This document shows, one piece after another, positions 44,923 through 53,707 of a stretch of DNA of 64,000 nucleotides. Where the stretch lies: the NCBI RefSeq assembly GCF_003112515.1, contig NZ_BEVZ01000006.1:372001-436000 (forward strand), in the 5' to 3' direction. Every line of letters starts with the position of its first letter. Positions within the stretch are counted from its first letter, which is position 1. Made by a program: the position numbers and the translations under genes. Under the pieces are notes generated by a model. The model had not been told where the DNA came from, did no database searches, and was given only the letters and a program-made list of their open reading frames with translations. The stretch comes from Streptomyces fragilis (lineage in GTDB: Bacteria > Actinomycetota > Actinomycetes > Streptomycetales > Streptomycetaceae).

Positions 44923-46686
44923 ATGCCGTCCGCCCCCGCGTCCCCTCCCGCACCACCGCCCACTCCCCCGGTGCCGCTGTCGGCCCTGCTGGCGCGCGGC
45001 GACCTGGGTCTGGTCCGTCTCGCCGGGCCCGAGGAGGCGGACGTCCACTGGGCGCAGGTCTCCGAGATGGCCGATCCCCTGCCGTACCTGCTGGGCGGCG
45101 AACTGCTGCTGACGGCGGGGGTCCAGGTGCCGCCCTCGGCCGGCGCCGCCTACTTCGGCGCCTACGTGCGGCGGATCCTGGAGGCGGGCGGCGCGGCCCT
45201 GGGCTTCGGCGTCGCCCCCGTGCACGACACGGTGCCCGGGGAGCTGGTCGCCGCCTGCGAGGCGCACGACCTGCCGCTGCTGGAGGTGCCGCGGCGCACC
45301 ACGTTCTCCGCGGTGGCCCGCGCGGTCGGCGAGCTGGTCGCCCGGGCCCGGCTGGCGGAGCTCCGGCGGGTCGCCGAGGCGCAGCGGAGCCTGGCCGCGG
45401 CGGCGTCGCGGCCCGACCCGGTGCCGTCCGTGCTGCGGCAGCTGGCCGCGGCGCTGGGGGGCTGGGCGGTGCTGTTCGGTCCGGAGGGGGCGGTGGCCGG
45501 GTCGGCGGAGTCGTCCGAGGACGCGTCGGCGGGCGCGTCGGCGAGTGCGTCGGGGGGCACGTCGGCGAATGCGTCGGGGGGCACGTCGGCGAATGCGTCG
45601 GGGGGCACGTCGGCGAATGCGTCGGCGGGCATGTCGACGGGCGTGTCGGCAGGTGCGACGGTGGGCGTGTCACCGGGCGCGTCGGCAGGTGGACCGCCCG
45701 CCGGTTTCGGGGCGCGTGCCGGAGCGACGGGACAGGAGCCGCGGCCGGCCGGGCCGTCACGCGGAACGGCGGACCTCACGGCCGGGCGGGACCCGGGGGC
45801 GCGGGTGCGTGCGGCGCTGGCCGAGCTGGCCCGGGTGGTGCGGCCCGGCGCACCCGGCAGCTCCGCGCCGGGGCCCTCGTCGGCCACCGACACGGCCGGC
45901 GGCGCCCACCTGGCGGCGTACGGGCTGGGGACCGCGCCCGGATACGTGCTCGGGCTCGCGACGGACCGCCGTGAGCCCGGCGACCACACCATCGCCTCGG
46001 CGGCCTCCGTGCTGCTGACCCTCCTCACCGGGGAACGCGGCAGCGGACCGGACGCCTCCTGGGCGGCCGCGCTGGTGCGGCTGCTGCTGGGCCGCGGTCC
46101 CGCGGAGGTGGCTCCGCTGCTCGGCGGGGAGCGCTGGACGCTGGTGCACGCCCGCCCGGACGCCGGAGTCCCGGACGCGGAGGCCGCCGCGGCGCTGGGC
46201 GAGGCGCTGGGTTCCCCGCTGGTCGACCTGGCGGACCGGGTGGTGCGGGTGCTGGCACCCGGCGGGCGGCCCGTGGAGCGGCGGGCCGGATGGACGCTGG
46301 GGGTCGCGGAGGTGACCGGACCGGATGACTGGCCGGCCGTCGACGACCGGGCCGCCCGTGCCCTGGGCCGCGCCCTCGCCACCCGTTCCCCGCTCGTCCG
46401 TCACGGCTCCGGCGGGCGGCTGGCCGACCTCCTGCCGCCGGGCGAGGCCGAGGAGCACGCCCGCGCCCTGCTGGCGCCGATCGCCGGCACCCCCGCGCTA
46501 CCGCGCACCCTGCGCGCCTGGCTCTCCCTGCACGGCAGCTGGGACCGCACCGCCGTGGCGCTCTCGGTGCACCGCAACACCGTCCGGCAGCGGATCGCCC
46601 GGTGCGCGGCGCTGCTGGACGCCGACCTGGACGACCCGGATGTGCGCATGGAGCTCTGGTTCGCCCTGCGGCGGCTGCCGGACTGA
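44923..46686 (+). CDS. PucR-family transcriptional regulator
   Basis: 587 residues. The N-terminal PucR ligand-type domain is at 15-135 (PLSALLARGDLGLVRLAGP, MADPLPYLLGGELLLTAG, DLPLLEVPRRTTF), a central region is at 160-460, and the C-terminal PucR helix-turn-helix is at 520-585 (LPRTLRAWLSLHGSWDRTAVALSVHRNTVRQRIARC). It probably senses a purine-, amino acid- or guanidine-type metabolite and regulates the divergent ureohydrolase operon. The linker at about 205-255 is a Ser/Ala/Gly-rich insertion encoded by a 24-base minisatellite (three exact copies). GAGGAA lies before the ATG. Confidence 0.9.
   Translation: MPSAPASPPAPPPTPPVPLSALLARGDLGLVRLAGPEEADVHWAQVSEMADPLPYLLGGELLLTAGVQVPPSAGAAYFGAYVRRILEAGGAALGFGVAPVHDTVPGELVAACEAHDLPLLEVPRRTTFSAVARAVGELVARARLAELRRVAEAQRSLAAAASRPDPVPSVLRQLAAALGGWAVLFGPEGAVAGSAESSEDASAGASASASGGTSANASGGTSANASGGTSANASAGMSTGVSAGATVGVSPGASAGGPPAGFGARAGATGQEPRPAGPSRGTADLTAGRDPGARVRAALAELARVVRPGAPGSSAPGPSSATDTAGGAHLAAYGLGTAPGYVLGLATDRREPGDHTIASAASVLLTLLTGERGSGPDASWAAALVRLLLGRGPAEVAPLLGGERWTLVHARPDAGVPDAEAAAALGEALGSPLVDLADRVVRVLAPGGRPVERRAGWTLGVAEVTGPDDWPAVDDRAARALGRALATRSPLVRHGSGGRLADLLPPGEAEEHARALLAPIAGTPALPRTLRAWLSLHGSWDRTAVALSVHRNTVRQRIARCAALLDADLDDPDVRMELWFALRRLPD
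45553..45624. repeat. Three exact 24-bp tandem copies inside the PucR gene
   Basis: Each copy encodes GGTSANAS; degenerate copies extend on both sides (about 45520-45690). The unit is a multiple of three, so copy-number change keeps the frame. Confidence 0.9.
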
Positions 46687-47339
46687 CCGGCCGCGCGGAG
46701 CGGGGGCCGGCCGGCGGCCGCGGTGCCGCCGGGTCCGGGTGCCGGGCCGGCGGCCGCTGGGGCGCCGGGTGCGGGTGCCGGGCTGGCGGCCGCTGGGGCG
46801 CCGGGTGCGGGTGACGGGTGCGGGCGACGGGCGCGCTCGGTGCCGGGCGCACTCGGTGCCGGGTGCCATCGGGGCCAGGTGCCTGGGTACCTCGAACCGG
46901 GTGCCGGCGGGGGGCGGCAGGGGTGGCAGCGTCCGCCTCGTCGGGGTGGGCGCGCGGGCGGCGTCCAGGGGCGCGAAAAGGAGCGTGCGGGGCGCGGGAG
47001 GCGGAGTCCGCGTGTGCGGGAACGATTCGGCCAATGTGGGCGAAGCGGCACGCGAACCCTGCCCTTCCGGTCGCCTCCGCGCAGTCGCCGACGCCACCCC
47101 CACGACGTGCGGAAACCTCGCACGGCGCGTCCGAGGGCGCCCCGGGCGACGGGGGTGGAAGTCGGCCATGGCCGGATGTCCGGCCGCCGCCCCTCCGCGG
47201 ATGTCAGGTCGGCGTGGACCGTCCCCGGGCATAATCCGGCGTGGTCTGGTCCACTCGTTCCACCGCTCCTGCCTGCGCCACCTACGCGCGTTGCTTCGAC
47301 GTCCGCGGGCCGACCGGGCAGTGGTGAGGAGGGTCCCGC
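46687..47339. other. 653-base intergenic region with tandem repeats
   Basis: No gene is supported on either strand. Left part: two 36-base units at 46738-46773 and 46774-46809 (one mismatch), followed by shorter decayed copies of CTCGGTGCCGGG to about 46860. Right part: less repetitive DNA leading to the conservon genes, with no recognisable promoter consensus. Confidence 0.6.
46738..46809. repeat. Two 36-bp tandem units
   Basis: Unit GGTGCCGGGCCGGCGGCCGC and 16 further bases, repeated with one C-to-T change. Confidence 0.85.
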
Positions 47340-48950
47340 ATGACAACGCGCCCGCAGCGGCACCGGTCGGCATCCGCCACGCCCGCGTCGGATCCGCCGG
47401 AGGGCGGCCGGACGTCACTGCGCTCGGCGACCCTGCTCGGGGCGCTGCCTGCCGCGTCGGCCACCCTGCTGGCGGGCGCCGCCTACGCCGCCGCCCTGTC
47501 CCCGCTGCCGACCTCGGCCGCGGTCGGAGCGGGCATCTGCGCGGCCATCGGCTGCGTCGCGGTCACCACGACGGCCACCGTGGCGGCCCGCCGCGACGCC
47601 GCCCGGACGGCCGCCCGGTCCGCCTCCCGCGAGGAGACCGCGGAGGCCGCCGCGGCCGTGGTGCCGGCGCTGCTGGAGGAGGGCCTGCGGCAGATCGCCT
47701 CGGCCGCCCGGCGGGTCCGGCGCGGCGAGACCCCCGAGCCGCTGGAGCTGCCCGCCTCTCCGGCGGGGCCCGTCCCCGCGGCGGGCCGCGGGTCGGCGGC
47801 GTCCCGGGCGGTCCCGGGCGGACAGCCGGCCGGTCCCGCCGACGGCCTGGAGGACGCGGTCCGCCGTGCGCTGACCGCGGCGCACACCGCCGTGCTGACC
47901 GCGGGCTCGCGTCGGCACACCGACGCGTCCCTCGCCATCGTCCGCAAGATCCAGGCGCTGGTCCTGATGGCGCTGGAATTGCTCGACGACGCCCACGACC
48001 GCACCGAGGATCCCGAACTGCTGGACGTGCTGTTCCGGATCGACCACCTGGTCACCCGTACCCAGCGGGCCGTGGAGAGCGCAGCCGTCCTCGACGGCCG
48101 GCTGCCCCGGGCCGTCCGCCGCCCGGTGCCGCTGGCCACGGTGCTGCGGCAGGCAGCGGCGGAGACCGAGGACTACACGCGGATCGAGGTCGCGCCGCCC
48201 CCCGCGGGGTACGCGCTGGTGGGCCCGGCGGCCGCCGAGGTCATCCATCTGGTCGCGGAACTCGCCGAGAACGGCGCCCGCTTCTCGCCCGCCGGGACCA
48301 AGGTGACGGTGCGCGCGGCGCTGGCCCGGGAGGGACTGGTCGTGGAGATCGACGACCGGGGTCCGGGTCTGACCGGAGACCAGCTCGAGGAGATGAACCA
48401 GGTCGTCTCCCTGGTCCACGAGCCGGGCGGGGACGACGGCCGCACCGGTCTGGCGGTGGTGGCCAGGGTGGCCCAGCGGCTGGGGCTGGCGGTGCGCTTC
48501 CAGACCAATCTCTACGGCGGCGTGCAGGCGCTGGTCCGCCTGCCGGCCACGCTGCTGCACCTGGCCGACGAGGACCCGGCCGGCCACGACCGTCCGGAAC
48601 ACCGTCGGACCGACCCGTCGACGGCGCACGCGGCGGACACCATGCCGCTGGGCCGGGTGGGCCAACCGGGCCAGGTCCGGCCGGAGTTCCGCACCGTGCC
48701 GGCCACCGGCCTGCGGCGAGGCGTCACGGAGCGGGCCGTCACCGAGCGGGCGGTCACGGAGCGGGCCGTCACGGAGCGGGCCGTCGGCGAGCCGGCCGTT
48801 CGGTGGCGGGGCTCCGCCCGGGCGGAGGACGTGCCCGGGTCCGTGCCGCGGCCCGCGCCGCACTCCGGGCCGCTCGGCGACGACGCGTTGTTCGGCCCGC
48901 ACCACCCGGGCGCCTGGCGCGCCGACGACGGCCGCACGGGCGGGCGCTGA
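47340..48950 (+). CDS. cvnA: Conservon-type sensor histidine kinase (CvnA)
   Basis: 536 residues. Two membrane segments near the N-terminus (LLGALPAASATLLAGAAYAAAL and AAVGAGICAAIGCVAVTTTA) with almost no extracellular loop. A helical dimerisation region (RHTDASLAIVRKIQALVLMALELLDD, LFRIDHLVTRTQRAVES) follows, then a HATPase domain at 270-400 (ELAENGARFSPAGTKV, EIDDRGPGL, GLAVVARVAQRLGL). The C-terminal tail is disordered and holds four VTERA repeats. Conservon kinases normally work with CvnB (roadblock), CvnC (DUF742) and CvnD (GTPase); here only CvnC follows, one base after the stop. Confidence 0.88.
   Translation: MTTRPQRHRSASATPASDPPEGGRTSLRSATLLGALPAASATLLAGAAYAAALSPLPTSAAVGAGICAAIGCVAVTTTATVAARRDAARTAARSASREETAEAAAAVVPALLEEGLRQIASAARRVRRGETPEPLELPASPAGPVPAAGRGSAASRAVPGGQPAGPADGLEDAVRRALTAAHTAVLTAGSRRHTDASLAIVRKIQALVLMALELLDDAHDRTEDPELLDVLFRIDHLVTRTQRAVESAAVLDGRLPRAVRRPVPLATVLRQAAAETEDYTRIEVAPPPAGYALVGPAAAEVIHLVAELAENGARFSPAGTKVTVRAALAREGLVVEIDDRGPGLTGDQLEEMNQVVSLVHEPGGDDGRTGLAVVARVAQRLGLAVRFQTNLYGGVQALVRLPATLLHLADEDPAGHDRPEHRRTDPSTAHAADTMPLGRVGQPGQVRPEFRTVPATGLRRGVTERAVTERAVTERAVTERAVGEPAVRWRGSARAEDVPGSVPRPAPHSGPLGDDALFGPHHPGAWRADDGRTGGR
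48723..48782. repeat. Four 15-bp tandem copies in the cvnA tail
   Basis: Units of GTCACGGAGCGGGCC, encoding (VTERA)4, with one partly diverged copy. Confidence 0.85.
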
Positions 48951-48951
48951 G

Positions 48952-49314
48952 GTGGCCCGGCCCGACCCGTGGGTGACCCAGGAGACGGCGACGGTCCGCG
49001 CCTACGCCGTGACCCTGGGCCGGACCCGTCCCGCCGTGCCGGTGGAAGCCGACTCACTGGTGCGGGCGGCCGCCCGGCCTCCGTACGACGCTGTCTCCCC
49101 GGAGGCGCTGACCGCGGTGCGGCTCTGCGCCGGGCAGGCGCTGTCGGTGGCCGAGCTGGCAACCCTCCTGCAACTGCCGCTCCAGGTGACCAAGGTGGTC
49201 GTCGCGGACCTGCTCGGCGGCGGTTTCCTGATCCACGCCATGCCCGACCGCTCCGCCGACGGCAGCGACCCCACGCTGCTGGAGGCCGTCCTGGACGGCC
49301 TGCGCAACCTGTGA
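48952..49314 (+). CDS. cvnC: DUF742 conservon protein (CvnC)
   Basis: 120 residues from a GTG one base after the cvnA stop. DUF742 motifs are visible: WVTQETATVRAYAVTLGRTRP at the N-terminus, LCAGQALSVAELATLLQLPL (winged-helix-like core) and VTKVVVADLLGGGFLI. The usual N-terminal RLVRPY opening is missing. In complete conservons CvnC interacts with the CvnD GTPase and the kinase; neither cvnB nor cvnD follows here. Confidence 0.88.
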   Translation: MARPDPWVTQETATVRAYAVTLGRTRPAVPVEADSLVRAAARPPYDAVSPEALTAVRLCAGQALSVAELATLLQLPLQVTKVVVADLLGGGFLIHAMPDRSADGSDPTLLEAVLDGLRNL

Positions 49315-49348
49315 GCCGGCCGTCGGCGGAGGGACCGCTCGGGATGGG

Positions 49349-50077
49349 TCAGTCGTCGAAGTCGACCGAGGAGCACACGGCGGCGTAGGTCCCGTAGCTG
49401 CCGTACGGGGACTGCCACTGGGTGCCGGCGAAGATGGAGTTGCCGCCCCAGCAGTGACGGCCGTTGTGGTCCCCGCGGTGGTCGCCGTTGTGGTCACCAC
49501 GGTAGTCGCCGCGGTTGTCCCCACGGTGGTCGCCGTTGTGGTCGCCGCGGTTGTCCCCACGGTGGTCACCGCGGTTGTCACCGTTGTGGTTCCAACCGTG
49601 GTCGTTCTGACGGCCCTTGTCGTCGCCACGGTGCTCGCCCTGGCGGTTCTTGCCGTCACGCTCGTGGTCGTTCTGGTGACGGCCCTCGTCGTGGCCCTTG
49701 CCCTTGTCGTGCCCGTTCTCGTGGCCGTTCTCGTGGCCCTTGTCCTGGCCCTTGCCCTTGTCGTGGCCCTTGCCCTTGTCGTGCCCGTTCTCGTGGCCCT
49801 TGTCCTGGCCCTTGCCCTTGTCGTGGCCGTTCTCCCGGCCCTTGTCCTGCTCCTTCTCCTGGCCCTTGTCCTGGCCCTTCTCCTTGCCCTTGTCCTTGTC
49901 CTGGGCCTTCTCGTCACGCTGGTGATCGCCCTGGTGGTGACCCTGGTGGTGGCTCTGGTGCTGGGCCTGGTTGCCGTTGTCGTGGGGGTGGTCCCCCGCG
50001 AACGCGCTGCCCGCGCCCAGCGCGGCGCTCAGGGCGAAGGCGGCCAGGACGGTGGCGGTGACGCGACGTACGCGCAT
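49349..50077 (-). CDS. Secreted His/Asp/Lys/Gly-rich repeat protein
   Basis: 242 residues from an ATG with GGAGGAA upstream. Residues 1-27 are a Sec signal (VRRVTATVLAAFALSAALGAG..AFA). The mature part is almost entirely hydrophilic repeats: a QHQSHHQGHHQGDHQ block, a long KGQDKGHENGHDKGKGHD block, then GDNRGDHNGDHRGDN units. The last 35 residues are different, with two cysteines (HCWGGN, AAVCSS), aromatic residues and an acidic end, and look like a small folded cap. No family is recognised. Composition suggests metal binding, cell-wall association or hydration, but this is inference. Confidence 0.8.
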   Translation of the reverse strand: MRVRRVTATVLAAFALSAALGAGSAFAGDHPHDNGNQAQHQSHHQGHHQGDHQRDEKAQDKDKGKEKGQDKGQEKEQDKGRENGHDKGKGQDKGHENGHDKGKGHDKGKGQDKGHENGHENGHDKGKGHDEGRHQNDHERDGKNRQGEHRGDDKGRQNDHGWNHNGDNRGDHRGDNRGDHNGDHRGDNRGDYRGDHNGDHRGDHNGRHCWGGNSIFAGTQWQSPYGSYGTYAAVCSSVDFDD

Positions 50078-50288
50078 CTGTTCCTCCGGATGGGGAGAGG
50101 GATCGGAGCGTGGTCGGCGGAAGCGCCGGCCAGTACCCGTCTCCCCCGCCGGCCGGTCCGTCCGGCGGGCCGGGGCCCGGTTTCACCCGTGCGGGCCGGT
50201 ACATTGCCCCGGTCGCCGCGTCCCGGCACCGCCCCGGGCCACCGGCGCGACCGCGCCCGACGGGGGCGAGGCCACTCCGCTGTCCCGC

Positions 50289-50897
50289 TCAGGCGGAGGC
50301 CGCACCCCGGCCGCACTGCCACTCGTCGGCCAGCAGCGCGTAACCGATTCCGTCGATCCACCCCAGGTCCCGGTGCAGGGACTCGCGCACGGTGTACTGC
50401 TCACGGCGCATCCCCAGCCGCTCCATCAGCCGCCAGGAGGCCTCGTTGTCGGCGAAGGCGTTGGCGCACACCCGTCGCACCTTCAGCTCCTCGAAGCAGA
50501 CCCGCAGCAGCTCGCGGCACCCCTCGGTGGCGTATCCCCGGCCGCCCACCGCGGGGTCGAACACCCAGCCGAGTTCCGCCTGGGCGCCCCTGGCCTGTTC
50601 GGCGACCTCCCGCTGTGCCCAGGCGTCCTCCACCCGGACGTAGAAGTCGCCGACGACGCGGCCGTCGAGCTCCGCCACCAGCGTGGTGGCCAGCCGTTGC
50701 GGCCTGGTCAGGAGCTCCCGCCAGTCCTCGAGGTCCCTCGGCGCGAACGTCAGCCAGTAGGACACCTCCGGAAGCCGCCGATACGCGAACATGGCCTCGG
50801 CGTCCCCGGGAGTCACCCGCCGCAGGGAGAGCCGCTCCGTGGTGAGCGGCCAGACGAGGGCGGACAGGGGGTCCGCAGCGGCCGCCGGACCCGTCAC
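50289..50897 (-). CDS. GNAT-family N-acetyltransferase
   Basis: 202 residues of the RimJ/RimL type. TTERLSLRRVTPGDAEAMFAYR opens the fold; acetyl-CoA is bound around ELGWVFDPAVGGRGYATEGCRELLRVCF, followed by RRVCANAFADNEASWRLMERLGMRREQ. The substrate could be a protein N-terminus, an amino acid or an antibiotic. The GTG start overlaps the stop of the upstream HD-domain gene (GTGA), so they are translated together. Confidence 0.92.
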   Translation of the reverse strand: MTGPAAAADPLSALVWPLTTERLSLRRVTPGDAEAMFAYRRLPEVSYWLTFAPRDLEDWRELLTRPQRLATTLVAELDGRVVGDFYVRVEDAWAQREVAEQARGAQAELGWVFDPAVGGRGYATEGCRELLRVCFEELKVRRVCANAFADNEASWRLMERLGMRREQYTVRESLHRDLGWIDGIGYALLADEWQCGRGAASA

Positions 50898-51517
50898 GTC
50901 GGCCGCCCCGGCGTCTCGGCGGCGACCGGCAGGCCCGTGCCGGGCCCGAGATCGAGGCCGAGATCGGGATCGCCGAAGGTCGCCCGCAGCTCCTGGAAGG
51001 CGGTGACCTTCTCGTCCCCGAACCGGCGGACGTGGGCGGCGTATTCCTCGGGAGTCAGCAGCGACGACGGCCGGGACTTGCTGTGGAACTTGTCCGCGTA
51101 CATCACCAGCTTCTCCTCCGGAGTCTCCGCGACGTAGTCGCCGGGCGGCAGCGGCAGCCCCTGCCGGACGATGTCCTCGCGGGTGACGCCGACCCCCGTG
51201 TGGTGGGAGCAGAACCGCCGCAGCGTCTCCGGCAGACCGGCCTGCTCGAGCAGCTCGTGCCCGAGCACGCCGTGCCGGATGTAGTTCTTGTGGTCCAGCA
51301 CTCCGTCATCCGCGAAGAGCCGGTAGACCCCGATGTCGTGGAGCAGACAACCGGCCCTGACCAGCTCGAAGTCGACATCGAGCCCCGCCGACTCGATCAG
51401 GTGCTCGGCGATCCGCCACACGATCTCGCAGTGGGTGTGGACCGACCGGAACGCCTCCGGCGTGGGCGCCCACTTCTCGTGCAACGCGCGGATCTCTTCG
51501 GGCGACGGGATGCTCAT
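50894..51517 (-). CDS. HD-domain metal-dependent phosphohydrolase
   Basis: 207 residues. The HD signature appears as HTHCEIVWRIAEHL, then GCLLHDIG (His-Asp metal pair) and RHGVLGHELL, with CSHHTGVGV downstream. A YADKFHSKSRPSSLLTPEEYAAHVRRFG segment follows, as in YqeK/uncharacterised HDIG proteins. The substrate is probably a nucleotide or other phosphorylated compound. It precedes and overlaps the acetyltransferase gene. Confidence 0.9.
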   Translation of the reverse strand: MSIPSPEEIRALHEKWAPTPEAFRSVHTHCEIVWRIAEHLIESAGLDVDFELVRAGCLLHDIGVYRLFADDGVLDHKNYIRHGVLGHELLEQAGLPETLRRFCSHHTGVGVTREDIVRQGLPLPPGDYVAETPEEKLVMYADKFHSKSRPSSLLTPEEYAAHVRRFGDEKVTAFQELRATFGDPDLGLDLGPGTGLPVAAETPGRPT

Positions 51518-51572
51518 CCGGCGAGGCTAACAACCCGTCCCGCCGACCGGCCAACCCGTCTCCCGCGTGACT

Positions 51573-51755
51573 TCAGCCTCCCTCAGCCATCCGGCCGAAG
51601 CGGTCCTGGAGACCCGGTTCACCGTGCGTGACGGCCCTGGCGAGTGCTCCAGCCGCCGAGCCGACGTAGCGGTCGACGTAGGCGATGCGGGATGCCCCAG
51701 CGACCTGAGCCATGTCGAGACCCGGCGGCCGACCGAGGGAGAGGATCACACACAA
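51573..51755 (-). pseudogene. Possible remnant of a SAM-dependent methyltransferase (DUF574 type)
   Basis: A 60-codon frame contains DMAQVAGASRIAYVDRYVGSAAGALARAV, which resembles the VAQxxxPxxRVVYVDNDPxVLAHARAL stretch of the large Streptomyces DUF574 methyltransferase family. The conserved DND is already degraded (DRY) and nothing else of the gene is present. Low-confidence call. Confidence 0.35.
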
Positions 51756-51784
51756 CGACCGTCCACCCCCTCCCTGCGCCGGGG

Positions 51785-52676
51785 TCAGGGGGTGAGGGCG
51801 TCATGGTGTCCACCTCGCCACTCGACCAGCAGAACAGTGGCATCGTCCTTCAGGCGCCCGGCGTTGTGCTCAGCACGGCACGCATGAGGCGGCGCAGGGT
51901 CTCGTGGAGGGTGAAGTGGCCCGAGTGGTGGCGAAGGACGAAGTCGATGAAGCGGCCCTTGCCGAACTCGTTTCCCTCGGCGTCGCGGGCCTCGACGACT
52001 CCGGCAGGTCAGTGTGGCGCTGACGCGCCGGTCGCGGACCAGCAGCGGCAGGTGGTGGCCACGGTTGACCCAGCTCAGTCCACCCGTTCGAATGTTCAGC
52101 TCGGCCAGAATGCCGGTGACGTGGCGTTGGGTGCCGAACTGCTCGAGCAGGGCCCGTTCCACCGTCTGGCTCGCCTCGGTCAAGGACGCGCCCTGGCGGC
52201 GCGCGTTGCGGCACGCGGCGACGGCGACGTTCGCGGTGATGCCCGCGGACACGTCGTGCCCCATCGCGTCGAAGACCGCCAGGTGCAGGGTGTCGTCGGC
52301 GACCGCGAAGTCGAAGGCGTCGCCCCCAGGTCGTAGGTGGGCTCAAGCACCGCCCCGACGGTGACGTTGTGGCCGGCGTATGCCGGGGGCGGCATGAGGT
52401 CCATCTGCATCTCCGCCGCGACGTTCATCGGCGCGACGCGCACCAGCCGTGCATAGGAATTGCTGAAGGAGCGCTTGCTCAGCAGGAGCAGGGCGACCAC
52501 CGACGCGACGTCGCTAAGCACTAATCCTGCAGATCCACGAGGTACATCACCGCGTCATGAAGACCTGCGGACGCGGCATGCTCGGCCACCAGTTGCGGCA
52601 GTGCCTCGAAGTTCGCCGTATGAGAAATCTGGATCAGGCCCGTGAGCATGCCGGACATGCGCTCGCGATCGGTCAC
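51785..52676 (-). pseudogene. Decayed SpoIIE/PP2C-type phosphatase gene
   Basis: Pieces in the order expected for a Streptomyces SpoIIE-domain phosphatase are split by lesions. The N-terminal piece (MSGMLTGLIQISHTANFEALPQLVA... MYLVDLQD) hits a stop near 52522. Next comes ARLVRVAPMNVAAEMQMDLMPPPAYA up to about 52335, then a frameshift to VFDAMGHDVSAGITANVAVAACRN. After SATLTCR near 52010, roughly 30 codons are missing, including the metal-binding TDG. The sequence then continues in another frame as GVVEARDAEGNEFGKGRF, ending DDATVLLVEW. At least one stop, two frameshifts and one deletion make it non-functional. Confidence 0.8.
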
Positions 52677-52889
52677 CGTGCACCAGTCTCCCGCTCGTCA
52701 TCCGTGTCAGCGTCTCCGCACTGCCACACCAGCGCGCCAGGGCGGCGTCCGGCCAGCAGTCGATGGGGCAGGTCGACCTCACTGGCAAATCTTGCCGGAG
52801 CCCGCCGCGCCGCCCGCCGTTCCCGCCCGGTGCACGAAGCACAGGGCGGCAGGGCGGGCCTCCTTCCTTCGCACCCGGCCGGGGGTGGT

Positions 52890-53501
52890 TCACTGCGGCG
52901 GGGCGCTCAGCGGGTTCGCGGCGAGCGCGCGAGCGGTGCCGTACAGGTTGGCGGCCATCGCGCGGCCGGTGCTGTGAGCCCAGTCGTGGCCGCGTTGGTC
53001 GTCGAGGTAGTCGGGGCCCGGGCCGGGGCCCAGGTGCCAGTAGGTCCACGACTGGCCGGGGATGGTGTATCCGATGTCGCACAGGGCGCCGTTGATCTCA
53101 CTGATCACATGGTGTGCACCGTCCTCGTTGCCGGTGACGACGACTCCCGCGACGCGGTTGTAGGCGACGGGGCGGCCGTGGTCGTCGGTCTCGGACAGCA
53201 TGGCGTCCATCCGCTCCAGGACCCGCTGGGCCATCGAGGACGGCCGGCCGAGCCAGGTCGGGGAGGCGACGACGAGGATCTGCGTCTGCAACAGCTTGGC
53301 GTGCACGGCCGGCCAGTCGTCGCCGGCGGCGACCGCTTCGCTGACCACGCCCGGGTGGACGTCGAGGTCCACGGCCCGGACGTGCTCCACCTCGACGCCG
53401 CCGTTCTCCGCCAGCCAGTCACCGACCACCCGGGCCAGTGCCTCGGTGTTGGACGGCGCGGGGGACTTCTTGAGCGTGCAGTTGATCACCAGTGCCTTCA
53501 T
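52890..53501 (-). CDS. Flavodoxin-like NAD(P)H-dependent FMN reductase
   Basis: 203 residues from the ATG at 53501; the longer frame adds an unlikely 15-residue extension. Flavodoxin fold: MKALVINCTLKKSPAPSNTEAL (phosphate loop), ILVVASPTWLGRPSSMAQRVLERMDAM (flavin loop), and VVVTGNEDGAHHVISEINGAL. The C-terminal YWHLGPGPGPDYLDDQRGHDW is characteristic of actinomycete NADPH-dependent FMN reductases. It would reduce flavin or a quinone. It is transcribed alone among decayed genes. Confidence 0.88.
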   Translation of the reverse strand: MKALVINCTLKKSPAPSNTEALARVVGDWLAENGGVEVEHVRAVDLDVHPGVVSEAVAAGDDWPAVHAKLLQTQILVVASPTWLGRPSSMAQRVLERMDAMLSETDDHGRPVAYNRVAGVVVTGNEDGAHHVISEINGALCDIGYTIPGQSWTYWHLGPGPGPDYLDDQRGHDWAHSTGRAMAANLYGTARALAANPLSAPPQ

Positions 53502-53707
53502 GGCACAGCCGTACCCCGCTGCGCGCCCGTCGATCTCCCGGTGCACCCGTCCGGACGAAAGGTGGCCTCCTCATGTCCCTGGGCTGACGCCTGGGCCGGC
53601 CGCGGTGACGTCGCCCGCGTGCCCTCACATCCCCTGTCCGTTCGTGCCCGCGTGTCATCCGCTCGCGACGTCTGCGTCCCCGGCCTCGTCCGACTCGTCG
53701 CGGCCGG

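Noticed and set aside
49430..49830. Dense repeats considered as a CRISPR array or non-coding satellite
   Set aside because: Units are short, in frame and without unique spacers; they code for the repeat protein.
49454..50845. A Val/Leu/Ala-rich 463-codon plus-strand frame that could be mistaken for a membrane protein
   Set aside because: It is the complement of the Gly/Asp/His/Lys repeat gene; the repeats read as GTGGTC... hydrophobic codons on the opposite strand. The minus frame has a signal peptide and a good ribosome binding site.
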